A DNA stretch of 64,000 bases from Streptomyces sp. 71268 (GTDB lineage Bacteria > Actinomycetota > Actinomycetes > Streptomycetales > Streptomycetaceae), in contig NZ_CP114200.1 of the NCBI RefSeq assembly GCF_029392895.1, positions 4,247,001 to 4,311,000 on the forward strand, written 5' to 3'. The notes under the pieces are model-generated. The model did not search any database. It was not told where the DNA came from and saw only the letters and a list, made by a program, of their open reading frames with translations. Position 1 is the stretch's first letter; each line of letters opens with the position of its first letter. Shown piece after piece: positions 1 to 8,812 of this stretch. A program made the translations under genes and the position numbers.

Positions 1-1741
1 CGCGCTGGGCAGCGCCGTCGGGCTGATGGCCGTATCCGGCTGGCTGATCTCGCGGGCCTCGCAGCAGCCGCCGGTGCTGTACCTGATGGTGGCCGTGACC
101 GCGACCCGCGCGTTCGGCATCGGCCGCGCGGTCTTCCGCTACGCGGAGCGGCTCGTCTCGCACGACGCCGCGCTGCGCGTGCTGGCCGACCTGCGGGTCG
201 CGGTCTACCGACGCCTTGAGCGGCTCGCGCCCGCGGGGCTACGTGAGAGCCGACGCGGAGATCTGCTGTCCCGGCTGGTCGCGGACGTGGACGCGATGCA
301 GGACTACTTCCTGCGCTGGCTGCTGCCGGTCGGCTCGGCCCTGGTGGTGGGCGCCGCGTCCGTCGGGTTCATGACCTGGCTGCTGCCGGAGGCGGGCGCG
401 CTGCTCGCGGTGGGGCTGCTGGCGGCCGGCGTCGGGGTGCCGCTGCTGACCAGCGCGTGGGCCCGGCATACCGAGCGGCAGTTGGCGCCCGCGCGCGGCG
501 CGCTGTCGGTGGGCGTGGTCGATCTGCTGACGGGCACGGCCGAGCTGACGGTGGCCGGCGCGCTACCCACCCGTACGGCCTCGGTGCGCCGCGCCGACGG
601 GTTGCTCACCACGATCGCGCGGCGGGCCGCCGGCGCGGGCGCGCTCGGGGCCGGGCTCGCGGCGCTGAGCTGCGGCATCACGGTCTCGGCCACCGCGTGG
701 GTGGGCGTACAGGCGGTGCGGGACGGGCGGCTGGACGGGCTGTGGCTCGCGGTCGTCGTCCTCACCCCGCTCGCCGCCTTCGAGACGGTCGGCGGCCTGC
801 CGGGCGCCGTGCGCTACCGGCAGCGGGTGCGGCGGGCGGCCGAACGGGTCCACGAGGTGTTGGACGCGCCGTCGCCGGTCCGCGAGCCGGACCCGGCGGC
901 GGCCCCGCCGGAGCAGCCGCACCCCCTGGTCGTACGGGGCCTCACGGCGCGCTACCCGGGGCAGCGGCGGCCGGCCCTCGCCGGGTTCGACCTGGAGCTG
1001 GTGGCCGGGCGGCGGGTGGCCGTGGTCGGGCCGTCCGGCTCGGGCAAGACGACGCTCGCGCAGGTGCTGCTTCGCTTCCTGGACCCGGAGGCGGGGACGT
1101 ACACGCTGGCCGGGGCGGACGCCACGGGCCTTTCCGGGGACGCGGTGCGCCGGCTGGTCGGGCTGTGCGCGCAGGACGCGCACCTCTTCGACAGCTCGCT
1201 GCGGGAGAACCTGCGGCTGGCCCGCCCCGGGGCGAGCACGGACGAGTTGCGGGCGGCGCTGGCCGGGGCCCGGCTGCTCGACTGGGCGGACGGGCTGCCG
1301 GACGGCCTCGACTCGCTGGTCGGCGAGCATGGCGCGCGGCTCTCCGGTGGCCAGCGCCAACGGCTGGCGCTGGCCAGGGCGCTGCTCGCCGACTTCCCCG
1401 TACTGGTGCTCGACGAGCCCGCCGAGCACCTCGACCTGCCGACGGCGGACGCGTTGACCCGCGATCTGCTGGCGGCCACCGAGGGGCGTACGACCGTGTT
1501 GATCACGCACCGGCTGGCGGGGCTCGACGCCGTGGACGAGGTGCTGGTGCTGGACGCGGGGCGGGTGGTGCAGCGGGGCACGTACGACGAGTTGGTCCGG
1601 GCGCCCGGCCCGTTCCGGCGGATGCTGGAGCGCGAGCGCGCCACGGAGGCCGGTCACGGCACGCATGCCGTGGCGGGTCCGCCGTCCGGCACGGCGGGAG
1701 GCGGCGGCGCGAACGGGCGTGCCGCTGCGGTGGGGGTGTGA
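1..1741 (+). CDS. cydC: Thiol reductant ABC exporter, CydC-type half (5' truncated by window)
   Basis: Membrane ABC exporter needed for cytochrome bd assembly; in the known system CydDC exports cysteine/glutathione to the outer face. The frame is open from base 2, so the beginning lies outside the window. It opens inside the membrane domain with the CydC-like stretch SGWLISRASQQPPVLYLM and continues through the remaining helices to about base 900. The ATPase domain follows: Walker A GPSGSGKTT near base 1030, signature LSGGQRQRLALARALL near 1331, Walker B VLVLDEP and H-loop ITH near 1500. A Gly/Ala-rich tail ends the protein. In streptomycetes CydD and CydC are often fused; the missing 5' part prevents me from telling. 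cydAB would be expected just upstream. Confidence 0.85.
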   Translation, partial: ALGSAVGLMAVSGWLISRASQQPPVLYLMVAVTATRAFGIGRAVFRYAERLVSHDAALRVLADLRVAVYRRLERLAPAGLRESRRGDLLSRLVADVDAMQDYFLRWLLPVGSALVVGAASVGFMTWLLPEAGALLAVGLLAAGVGVPLLTSAWARHTERQLAPARGALSVGVVDLLTGTAELTVAGALPTRTASVRRADGLLTTIARRAAGAGALGAGLAALSCGITVSATAWVGVQAVRDGRLDGLWLAVVVLTPLAAFETVGGLPGAVRYRQRVRRAAERVHEVLDAPSPVREPDPAAAPPEQPHPLVVRGLTARYPGQRRPALAGFDLELVAGRRVAVVGPSGSGKTTLAQVLLRFLDPEAGTYTLAGADATGLSGDAVRRLVGLCAQDAHLFDSSLRENLRLARPGASTDELRAALAGARLLDWADGLPDGLDSLVGEHGARLSGGQRQRLALARALLADFPVLVLDEPAEHLDLPTADALTRDLLAATEGRTTVLITHRLAGLDAVDEVLVLDAGRVVQRGTYDELVRAPGPFRRMLERERATEAGHGTHAVAGPPSGTAGGGGANGRAAAVGV

Positions 1742-1840
1742 CGGGGCGCGCGGCGGTCGGGAGCCGCTGGACGAGGGGGCCAGGGAGGTGGCTCCGACAC
1801 CGGGCCGAAGCTGACACTTTCCCTGCCAAAAGGGACTAAC

Positions 1841-1846
1841 TACGCT
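1841..1846 (+). promoter_or_regulatory. Putative -10 box TACGCT of a leaderless promoter
   Basis: TACGCT fits TAnnnT and is followed by exactly 7 nt and then the ATG of the GAF sensor kinase at 1854. There is no Shine-Dalgarno sequence in the short leader, so transcription probably starts at the ATG itself. Confidence 0.5.
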
Positions 1847-1853
1847 CGCCTCC

Positions 1854-3788
1854 ATGGCAGTCACGGGGGCCCCCGAGCCCAGCGAATCAGCCGGCCCGAC
1901 GGCAGCGGCGGCCGGAGCGGAAGCGGAAGCGACGGGAGCCGCGGCCCGGGGCGCGGTGGGGGGCGGGCCGCGCGACCCGTTGGAGGCCGCCACCGCCGCC
2001 ACCCGCGGCCTGCGCGGCCTGCCAGCGGAGCTGACCGCGTGCGTGCCGCGCCTCCTGGAGGCGATGCGCTCGGTCGGCGCCGGCCTCGACCTGCACGTCA
2101 CGCTCGACCGGCTGGTGCAGACCGCCGCCGAACTGGTCGACGCGCGGTACGCCGCCATCGGCGTCCTGACCGCCTCGGGCACGCGGTTCTCCGACTTCGT
2201 CTCGTACGGCGTAGGCGCCGACGTCCGCGAGCGGCTCGCGGCGCTGGCGGACGAGGGGGAGGCGGGGGCGCCCGGACTGCCGAGTGGGCTCGCCGAGCCG
2301 CCCGAGCCGGTGCGGCTCGGTGACCTCACGGACGACCCGTACGCGGCGGGCTTCCCGGCCAGCCGGCCGCCGATGCGCACCTTCCTGGCGGTGCCGCTCC
2401 GGGCCCAGGGGGAGAGCTTCGGCAACCTCTACCTGGCGGAGCACGACGGTGGCCCGTTCAGCGCGTCGGACCGGCAGTTGGTGCGGGTGCTCGCGGTCGA
2501 GGCCGCGCTCGCCATCATCAACGCGCGCCGCGACGAGGAGGCCCGGCAGCGCGAGCGCTGGATCGACGGCTCGGTCGCCGTCACCACCGCCTTGCTGTCC
2601 GCCAACGACGCGGAGGACGCGCTGGTCGTCGTGGCCGAGAAGGCCAGGCGGCTGGCGGCCTCGACGGCGGGCATCGTGCTGCTGCCGACCGAGGCCGGCG
2701 GCCTGGAGATCGTGGCCGTGGACGCCGACGAGCCGATGGGCCTGCTGGGCACGGTCGTCTCGCCCCAGGCGCCGATCGTGCCGCACCTGATGGGCGGTGA
2801 CCCGATCTTCGTCGAGGACTCGGCGACCGACCCGCGTATGACGACGAGCATCTCCGAGCGGTTCGGGCCGAGCATGATGCTGCCGCTGCGCAGCGGCTCC
2901 CGGGTGCTGGGCATCCTGACCACGCCCCGCGAGCGCGGCGCGCGTCCGTTCACGGAGACCGAGCGGACCCTGGCCACGCAGTTCGCCGCGCAGGCCGCCC
3001 TCGCGCTGGTCCTCGCCGAAGCCCAGCGGGACCGGGAGCGGCTCGCGGTGTACGAGGATCGCGACCGGATCGCGCGCGACCTGCACGACCTGGTCATCCA
3101 GCGGCTGTTCGCGACCGGGATGATGCTGGAGGGCGCGCAGCGCAAGGCGATCGTGCCGGCGGTCCAGGACAAGATCGGCAAGGCTGTGGAGGAGCTGGAC
3201 GCCACCATCCAGGAGGTGCGCACCGCGATCTTCGCCCTCCAACAGGGCCCGACCGAGGCGCCGGCCGGACTGCGGACTCGGGTGCTACGGGAGATCGGGA
3301 CGGCGGCCGTGCCGCTGGGCTTCCAGCCGTCGGCCGTGTTCGTGGGCGCCGTGGACGCCCGGGTGTCCGAGCTGACCGGGAAGAACCTGATCGCGGCGTT
3401 GCGGGAGGCGCTGTCCAACGCGTTCCGGCATGCCCGTGCCTCACGTATCGAGGTGGTCGTGGACGCGACGGTGCGGCTGCCCGACGGGCGCGACGGAGTA
3501 CGCCTGACGGTCTCCGACGACGGCGTGGGCATCGCGGAGGGCGGCCGGCGCAGCGGGCTGCGCAACCTGGCCCGCCGCGCCGAGGCGCTGGGCGGCTCCA
3601 GCGGCTACGGGCCCGGCCTCGCCCGGGGCGGGGACGCGGCGGGAGCGGCCTCCGGCGGCGGCGAGGGTGCCGCTGGTGCTGGTGCTGGTGCTGGTGCTGG
3701 TGCTGGTGCCGGTGCCGGTGGCGCGGGCGAGAGCGGTGGCGGTGGTGGTGGCAGGGGGACGACCGTGGTGTGGGAGGCGCCGCTCTGA
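1854..3788 (+). CDS. GAF-domain sensor histidine kinase (DevS/NarL-partner type)
   Basis: 644-residue cytoplasmic two-component kinase. Two GAF domains (about 68-205 and 230-385) precede a HisKA_3 segment with RDLHDLVIQRLFATG, phospho-acceptor His near 411, and a HATPase with LREALSNAFRHARAS near 513 and a GLRNLARRAEALGG end box. The tail (about 588-637) is almost pure Ala/Gly/Ser, encoded partly by a slipping GCTGGT repeat; it would interrupt or extend the last ATPase strands, since the final residues TTVVWEAPL look like the true C-terminal strand. No transmembrane segment. No response regulator is adjacent, so its partner is encoded elsewhere. The start at 1854 is supported by a TACGCT box 7 nt upstream. 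Confidence 0.85.
   Translation: MAVTGAPEPSESAGPTAAAAGAEAEATGAAARGAVGGGPRDPLEAATAATRGLRGLPAELTACVPRLLEAMRSVGAGLDLHVTLDRLVQTAAELVDARYAAIGVLTASGTRFSDFVSYGVGADVRERLAALADEGEAGAPGLPSGLAEPPEPVRLGDLTDDPYAAGFPASRPPMRTFLAVPLRAQGESFGNLYLAEHDGGPFSASDRQLVRVLAVEAALAIINARRDEEARQRERWIDGSVAVTTALLSANDAEDALVVVAEKARRLAASTAGIVLLPTEAGGLEIVAVDADEPMGLLGTVVSPQAPIVPHLMGGDPIFVEDSATDPRMTTSISERFGPSMMLPLRSGSRVLGILTTPRERGARPFTETERTLATQFAAQAALALVLAEAQRDRERLAVYEDRDRIARDLHDLVIQRLFATGMMLEGAQRKAIVPAVQDKIGKAVEELDATIQEVRTAIFALQQGPTEAPAGLRTRVLREIGTAAVPLGFQPSAVFVGAVDARVSELTGKNLIAALREALSNAFRHARASRIEVVVDATVRLPDGRDGVRLTVSDDGVGIAEGGRRSGLRNLARRAEALGGSSGYGPGLARGGDAAGAASGGGEGAAGAGAGAGAGAGAGAGGAGESGGGGGGRGTTVVWEAPL
3672..3719 (+). repeat. 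In-frame 6-bp tandem repeat (GCTGGT x6, GCCGGT x2)
   Basis: Eight direct 6-bp units encode (Ala-Gly)8 inside the sensor kinase C-terminus. GCT and GGT codons are disfavoured in this GC-rich genome, which points to recent slippage expansion rather than selection on codons. Copy-number change keeps the frame. Confidence 0.9.
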
Positions 3789-4020
3789 GCCGGGGCCGGG
3801 GGCGGGGTCGCGGCCGGGGCCCGGGGCCGGGGTCGCGGGCGAGTGAGCGCCGGTGGCTGGTCGGGCGTGCGGGTGGGTTCGGGGGCGTGCGCGGGTGGGG
3901 CGTACGCGAGGTCGGGTGCGCGGCGGGGCGCGGGGGACGGGCGCGAACCCGCCTGCCAGTCCAGCAGCCCGGCGAGCCGGGGAACGCGGGAGGTCGGGGG
4001 GCTAGACGCCCGAGGGCGGG

Positions 4021-4728
4021 CTAAGGGGCCTGTCTGAGCTGGGCCTCCAGGCCGTCGAGCAGGTAGCCGAGGCCGGTGGTGAAGCTGCCGTCCCAGTCGT
4101 CGTCGTACAGGTAGCCGCGCTCCGCCAGGGTCGGGTACCGGTCGCTGTTGGCCCGCAACTGCTCCTGACCCAACCGGCGTTCCTCGTCCGTGATGCGCAG
4201 GGCCGTCTCGGACGCGGCCGAGCCCATCACGTGGTTGTAGAGCGCCCAGGTCGCCGCCGACAGGCCCTTCTCTGTGAAGCCCGCGCGCACCAGGGTGGCC
4301 TGGAGCATCTCCATCCAGGCCAGGAAGTGCGGGCCGATGGTCGGCCGACGGCGGGCGGGGACCGCGGCGGCCCACGGGTGGCGTAGCAGCGCGGCGCGCC
4401 ACGCGGTCAGTACGGCGGTCACGTCGGCCCGCCAGTCCCCGGTCCGGTCCGCGGCCAGGGGCGCCTCGCCGAAGATCGCGTCCACCGCGAGGTCGATGAC
4501 GTCGTCCTTCGTGTCGACGTGCCAGTACAGCGACGGGGCCATGACGGCGAGGCGCTCCGCGAGCCGCCGCATGGTGAGCCGGTCGATGCCCTCCTCGTCG
4601 AGCAGGGCGACGGCGGCCTCGACAATGCGCGCGCGGGACAGCGGGGGCTCGCCGCGCGAGGTGCGCGGTGGCCGCAACCACACGCTCCGTACGTCCCCGC
4701 CGCCGCGTTGGCCGCGCGCCTCACCCAC
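4021..4728 (-). CDS. TetR family transcriptional regulator
   Basis: 235-residue repressor. The N-terminal helix-turn-helix spans about 34-80 (RIVEAAVALLDEEG then LTMRRLAERLAVMAPSLYWHV), followed by a TetR_C-type ligand domain. It is transcribed divergently from an MFS efflux gene at 5010, the usual layout in which the repressor controls the pump and itself. A CTAAC-GTC-GTTAG dyad lies in the shared 281-bp gap. The start is a GTG; a later GTG (VWLRPP) is possible because upstream ribosome-binding evidence is weak. Confidence 0.85.
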   Translation of the reverse strand: MGEARGQRGGGDVRSVWLRPPRTSRGEPPLSRARIVEAAVALLDEEGIDRLTMRRLAERLAVMAPSLYWHVDTKDDVIDLAVDAIFGEAPLAADRTGDWRADVTAVLTAWRAALLRHPWAAAVPARRRPTIGPHFLAWMEMLQATLVRAGFTEKGLSAATWALYNHVMGSAASETALRITDEERRLGQEQLRANSDRYPTLAERGYLYDDDWDGSFTTGLGYLLDGLEAQLRQAP

Positions 4729-4951
4729 GGTGTCCCACTTTCGTCAGCCGCCCAGTCGCCCGAGCCGTTCCGCTGTCCCACCGGTTCCGCCGCCGCACCG
4801 GAGCGCCGGTCGTCTGCGGGTCCGCTGTCCTGCCTGGCCCGCCGCCGCCGTGGTCGGCCGGATGGTTCCGCCCGTGCCCCCGGCCGGGGATGGTCGCCGG
4901 CCGGTGCGGTCGCCTCGGAGGCCATGACCGGTCGGGCCAGTGTAGTACGTT

Positions 4952-4995
4952 GTTCGGCGTCTCTAACGTCGTTAGGTAATTCCGAACACTGTTAG
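4952..4995. promoter_or_regulatory. Candidate TetR operator upstream of the MFS gene
   Basis: CTAAC-GTC-GTTAG at 4963-4975 is a perfect 5-3-5 dyad, framed by GTTCGG (4952-4957) and CCGAAC (4982-4987). A further GTTAG half site sits at 4991-4995. The nested dyads lie 15-58 bp before the MFS start, as expected for an efflux-pump operator. Confidence 0.55.
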
Positions 4996-5009
4996 GCGGT
5001 GCGTGGATC

Positions 5010-6512
5010 ATGGAAGAAACGTCGGGGGAGCCGGCCTCAGCGGGGCGGCGGCGCTGGTGGACGCTGCTGGCGGTGAGCACGGCCCAGCTCCTCGTCGTCC
5101 TGGACGGGACGATCGTGAACATCGCGCTGCCGTCCGCGCAGCGCGCGCTCGACATGTCCGACGCGAGCAGGCAGTGGGCCATCACCGCCTACGCGCTGGC
5201 CTTCGGCGGACTGCTGCTGATCGGCGGGCGGGTCAGCGGCGCGCTCGGGCACCGACGCGCGTTCCGCGTCGGCCTGCTGGGCTTCGCCGCCGCGTCCGCG
5301 CTCGGCGGTGCCGCGACCAACGCCGAACTGCTCTTCGCGGCGCGGGCCCTGCAGGGCGTGTTCGCCGCGCTGCTCGCGCCGGCCGGCCTCTCGCTGCTGA
5401 CGATCACCTTCACCGGCCCGCGCGAACGGGGCCGCGCCTTCGGCGTGTTCGCCGCCGTCGGCGCCGCCGGCTCGGCGCTCGGCCTGGTCGCGGGCGGGCT
5501 GCTCACGGAGTACGCGAGCTGGCGGTGGTGCCTGTACATCAACGTGCCGCTGGCCCTGCTCGCCGTGGGCGGCACGGCCCTCGTGCCGGGGCAGGGCCCG
5601 GTCCGCGACGGGGGACGGCTCGACGTCGCGGGCGCCCTGCTCAGCGCGGGCGGGTTCGCCGCCCTCGTCTACGCCTTCAACGAGGCCGAGCCGCACGGGT
5701 GGGCGTCGGTCAGGGTGCTCGCGCTGCTGGTCGGCGGGGTGCTGATGCTGGCGGCGTTCGCGGCCGTCGAGGCGCGCGTCCCGCACCCGCTGCTGCCGCC
5801 GCGCGTGCTCGCGCACCGGGCCCGCGGCGCCGCGTTCGCCGCGATCACCCTGATGTTCGTCGCGATGTTCGGCTTCTACCTGTTCATGAGCTACTACACG
5901 CAGACGGTGCTCGGGTACTCGCCGGTCGAGGCCGGTCTCACGCTGATCATCAACGCCGTGGCGGCCCTGGTCGGCTCCACCTTCATCGCCGGCAAGCTGC
6001 ACGGCCGCGTGCCGCCCGCCGCGCTGATCGTGCCGGGGCTGCTCGCCGCCGCGGCCGGGATGTTCCTGCTGACCTGGCTGACGGCGGACAGCGCGCACAT
6101 CCTGCCGCTCTACCTCGCGCCCGCGCTGGTCCTCACCGGGCTGGGCCTCGGCTGTGTCATGCCCCCGACGGCCAGCCTGGCCACGGCGGACATGCGGTGG
6201 CACGAGATCGGGGCCGCGTCGGCGGCGTACAACGCGGCCCAGCAACTCGGGGCGGCGCTCGGCACCGCCCTGCTCAACACGGTCGCGGCCAGCGCCGCCG
6301 CCTCGTACCTGGCCCGCCCCGGACACCCCACGCCGACCGCGGCCACCGTGCACGGCTACACCACCGCGCTCACCGTCGCCTTCGGCATCCTGCTCGGCGC
6401 CGCGTGCGTCGTCGCGCTGCTGACGCTGGTCCGCCGGGCGCGCGGTACGGGCACGCCGCGAAGCGGGGGGACGGAGCACGAGCGGGCGGGGGAGGCCGCG
6501 CCGCTGTCCTGA
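5010..6512 (+). CDS. MFS drug transporter, DHA2 (EmrB/QacA) family, 14 TM
   Basis: 500-residue inner-membrane proton antiporter predicted to export drugs or toxic metabolites. The first helix carries LDGTIVNIALPSAQ (residues 31-44), the DHA2 motif D1. GRVSGALGHRRAFRVGL is motif A and GSALGLVAGGLL matches antiporter motif C. About 14 hydrophobic segments and a hydrophilic C-tail are visible, the normal length for the family. It is divergent from the TetR gene and ends 40 bp before a convergent HAD gene. The substrate cannot be read from sequence. Confidence 0.88.
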   Translation: MEETSGEPASAGRRRWWTLLAVSTAQLLVVLDGTIVNIALPSAQRALDMSDASRQWAITAYALAFGGLLLIGGRVSGALGHRRAFRVGLLGFAAASALGGAATNAELLFAARALQGVFAALLAPAGLSLLTITFTGPRERGRAFGVFAAVGAAGSALGLVAGGLLTEYASWRWCLYINVPLALLAVGGTALVPGQGPVRDGGRLDVAGALLSAGGFAALVYAFNEAEPHGWASVRVLALLVGGVLMLAAFAAVEARVPHPLLPPRVLAHRARGAAFAAITLMFVAMFGFYLFMSYYTQTVLGYSPVEAGLTLIINAVAALVGSTFIAGKLHGRVPPAALIVPGLLAAAAGMFLLTWLTADSAHILPLYLAPALVLTGLGLGCVMPPTASLATADMRWHEIGAASAAYNAAQQLGAALGTALLNTVAASAAASYLARPGHPTPTAATVHGYTTALTVAFGILLGAACVVALLTLVRRARGTGTPRSGGTEHERAGEAAPLS

Positions 6513-6552
6513 CGGGCTCGACGGCCCGCTCCCGCCGCGCCCGGCCGGCCCC

Positions 6553-7473
6553 TCAGCGGTTCAGCACGCTCTCGATGACGGCCGCCACGCCGTCCTCGTT
6601 GTTGGCCAGCGTGTGTCGGTCGGTCGCGGCGAGGACGGCGGGGTGCGCGTTGGCCATCGCGTACGACATGCCGGCCCAGGTCAGCATCTCCACGTCGTTG
6701 GGCATGTCCCCGAAGGCCATCACCTGGTCGCGGGTGATGCCGCGTTCGGCACAGCACTGCTCCAGCGTGCTGGCCTTGCTGACGCCGAGGGCGCTGATCT
6801 CCAGGAGGGCGCTGGGGCTGGAGCGGGTGAACGAGGCGTGCGCCCCGGCGGACGCGCGGGCCAGGGCGAGGAATTCGTCCGGGGCGAGGTCGGGGTGGTA
6901 GGCGAGCAGCTTGAGAATGGGCTGCTCCGCCTGGTCCGCGTCCTCGGACAGCAGCTTCTCGACGGGGCCCAGCGTCAGGGCGGCGTCGAACGAGAGCGGC
7001 GGGTACTGCGGTTCGTGGTGGATGCCACCGGTGCGCTCGACGGCGAACGCGGTACCCGGCGCGGCGGCGCGCAGCGCGTGCACGACGGCGAGCGCGTCGT
7101 CGGGCAGCAGCGGGCGCACGCGGACGAACCGGGGACCCTGGTGCAGGTCCACGACGGCCGCCCCGTTGGCGCAGATGGCCAGGCCGTGACCGTGTACGTG
7201 GTCGCTGACGACGGTCATCCAGCGGGCCGGGCGACCGGTGACGAAGAAGACGTCGATGCCCGCGGCCTCGGCGGCCGCCAGGGCGGCGACGGTGCGATCG
7301 GACACGGACTTGTCGTCGTGCAACAGGGTGCCGTCGAGGTCGGTCGCGATGAGCCGGGGCACGGTGGGGGGCACGGGGACGGCGGGCGCGCCGTCGGCCA
7401 CGGGGGCGGCGGCCGCGCCGTCGGTCGCGGGGGGCTCGGGCTGCTGCTCGGTAGCTGGGGTCACGCCTGCCAT
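6553..7473 (-). CDS. HAD superfamily hydrolase, Cof type
   Basis: About 306 residues; cytosolic phosphatase of the Cof/YbiV group acting on small phosphorylated metabolites. Motif I DLDGTLL holds the catalytic pair Asp45/Asp47, motif II is VTGRP, and motif IV GDMPNDVEML binds Mg. The cap domain lies between. The frame is open further upstream (to 7659), but that part is Pro/Arg-rich and looks non-coding. The ATG at 7473 has a GGAAGG immediately adjacent, which is too close for normal spacing, so the start is uncertain. A second Cof-type protein is encoded at 43431-44249. Confidence 0.8.
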   Translation of the reverse strand: MAGVTPATEQQPEPPATDGAAAAPVADGAPAVPVPPTVPRLIATDLDGTLLHDDKSVSDRTVAALAAAEAAGIDVFFVTGRPARWMTVVSDHVHGHGLAICANGAAVVDLHQGPRFVRVRPLLPDDALAVVHALRAAAPGTAFAVERTGGIHHEPQYPPLSFDAALTLGPVEKLLSEDADQAEQPILKLLAYHPDLAPDEFLALARASAGAHASFTRSSPSALLEISALGVSKASTLEQCCAERGITRDQVMAFGDMPNDVEMLTWAGMSYAMANAHPAVLAATDRHTLANNEDGVAAVIESVLNR

Positions 7474-7618
7474 CCTTCCGCATCGCCCCGCACTGGTGTG
7501 CGTACGGGCGCGCCGGGGCCTGCGCGCGCCCCCTGGCGGGCGGGGCAGTGGTGGGGCAGAGGGGACCGGTGGGCGTCGGGGGACGTTGGCGCGGCCGGGG
7601 CCGGGGAAGACGGGCGGC

Positions 7619-8521
7619 ATGGGACGGATACGGGTCGGCACCTGTTCGTGGACGGACAAGGCGTTGGTGGCCAGCGGTTGGTACCCGACGGGTCACCGGG
7701 ACGCGGAGGGCAGACTGCGGCACTACGCCAGCCAGTTTCCGGTGGTGGAGGTGGACGCCACCTACTACGGCCTGCCCAGCGCGCGTAACAGCCAGCTCTG
7801 GGTCGCGCGCACACCGGCCGACTTCCGCTTCAACGTCAAGGCGTTCTCCCTGCTCACCGGGCACCCGACCCGGGCCGGCGCGCTGCCGGCCGACCTGCGT
7901 CCGGCGCTCGCCCGACAGGGGCCACGGGCCGGCACCGACCCGGGGCTGCTGGACGAGGCGTGGAGCCGGTTCAGCGGAGCGCTGGAACCGCTGCGCCACG
8001 CCGGACGGCTGGGGACCGTGCTCTTCCAGTTCCCGCCCCACCTCGCGCCCGGCAGGTCGGCGGAGGCGTACCTGCGCCGGTGCCGTGAACGCGCGGCAGG
8101 CTGGCCGATGGCCGTGGAGTTCCGGCACCCCGGCTGGTGGCAGGAGGGCCGCGAAGCCGCGACGGCCGACCTGCTGACGGAGTTGGACGCGGCCGCGGTG
8201 GCCGTGGACATGGCGCGGACGCTGCCCACCTCCGTCCCACCGGTCGCGCGGGTCACCCGGCCCCAACTCGCGGTCGTACGCTTCCACGGCCGCAGCGACG
8301 CCTGGGGGACCGGCACCAAGGAGGACAGGTTCCGCCACGACTACACGCCCGCCGAACTGTCGGAGTGGACGCCCCGCGTCCACGCGCTGGCCGAGCGAGC
8401 GGACGAGGTCCACGTCCTCTTCAACAACTGCTGCGCCGACGCCGCCGTCAGGGCGGCACGGTCGATGCGCGACCTGCTCGGCTTACCCGCGCCGGCCACC
8501 GGCGCGCTCGACGAGGACTGA
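7619..8521 (+). CDS. DUF72 (YecE-like) protein with a TTA codon
   Basis: 300-residue TIM-barrel-like protein of the DUF72 family, biochemical role unknown. Family blocks are clear: RVGTCSWTDKAL at the start, FRFNVKAF, LFQFPPHLAPG, VEFRHPGWW, VVRFHGR and LFNNCCADAA near the end. GGGGAAGA lies upstream of the ATG. Codon 289 (8483-8485) is TTA, within a dozen residues of the end, so full-length synthesis should need the bldA leucyl-tRNA. It is divergent from the HAD gene. Confidence 0.85.
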   Translation: MGRIRVGTCSWTDKALVASGWYPTGHRDAEGRLRHYASQFPVVEVDATYYGLPSARNSQLWVARTPADFRFNVKAFSLLTGHPTRAGALPADLRPALARQGPRAGTDPGLLDEAWSRFSGALEPLRHAGRLGTVLFQFPPHLAPGRSAEAYLRRCRERAAGWPMAVEFRHPGWWQEGREAATADLLTELDAAAVAVDMARTLPTSVPPVARVTRPQLAVVRFHGRSDAWGTGTKEDRFRHDYTPAELSEWTPRVHALAERADEVHVLFNNCCADAAVRAARSMRDLLGLPAPATGALDED

Positions 8522-8812
8522 CGACCTGGGTGTCCGGGTGGCGGTCTGGGCACCCGGCTGACGGCCTGGGTGGGGTTGGTGGTTTGGGTGGGGGTGGTGG
8601 TCTGGGTGGGGTGGCGCGCGCGTCGGTGGGTGGGTCGGCGGGTGGCCTGGCGGTGGGTGAGCGGGTTGGCGGGCGGTCTGGCGGCCGGTTGGCGGGCGGG
8701 TGCGAGGCGTGTGGCGTGGGGGTGTCGTGGGTGGTGGCCGGCGACGGGAGGGGGGTGGCGCGGCTCGCGGGCGGCGTACCGGAGTGTCGTACCCGGCCCC
8801 TACTCTCGACGC
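8522..8812 (+). other. G-rich intergenic stretch
   Basis: No gene seen. Between about 8568 and 8614 the + strand has repeated GGG/GGGG/GGGGG runs separated by 1-5 nt, a pattern able to form G-quadruplexes in transcripts reading out of the DUF72 gene. The 3' end holds the promoter of the LLM oxidoreductase. Confidence 0.5.
8801..8806 (+). promoter_or_regulatory. Putative -10 box TACTCT of a leaderless promoter
   Basis: TACTCT followed by 6 nt and then the ATG at 8813. No ribosome binding site is present. Confidence 0.45.
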
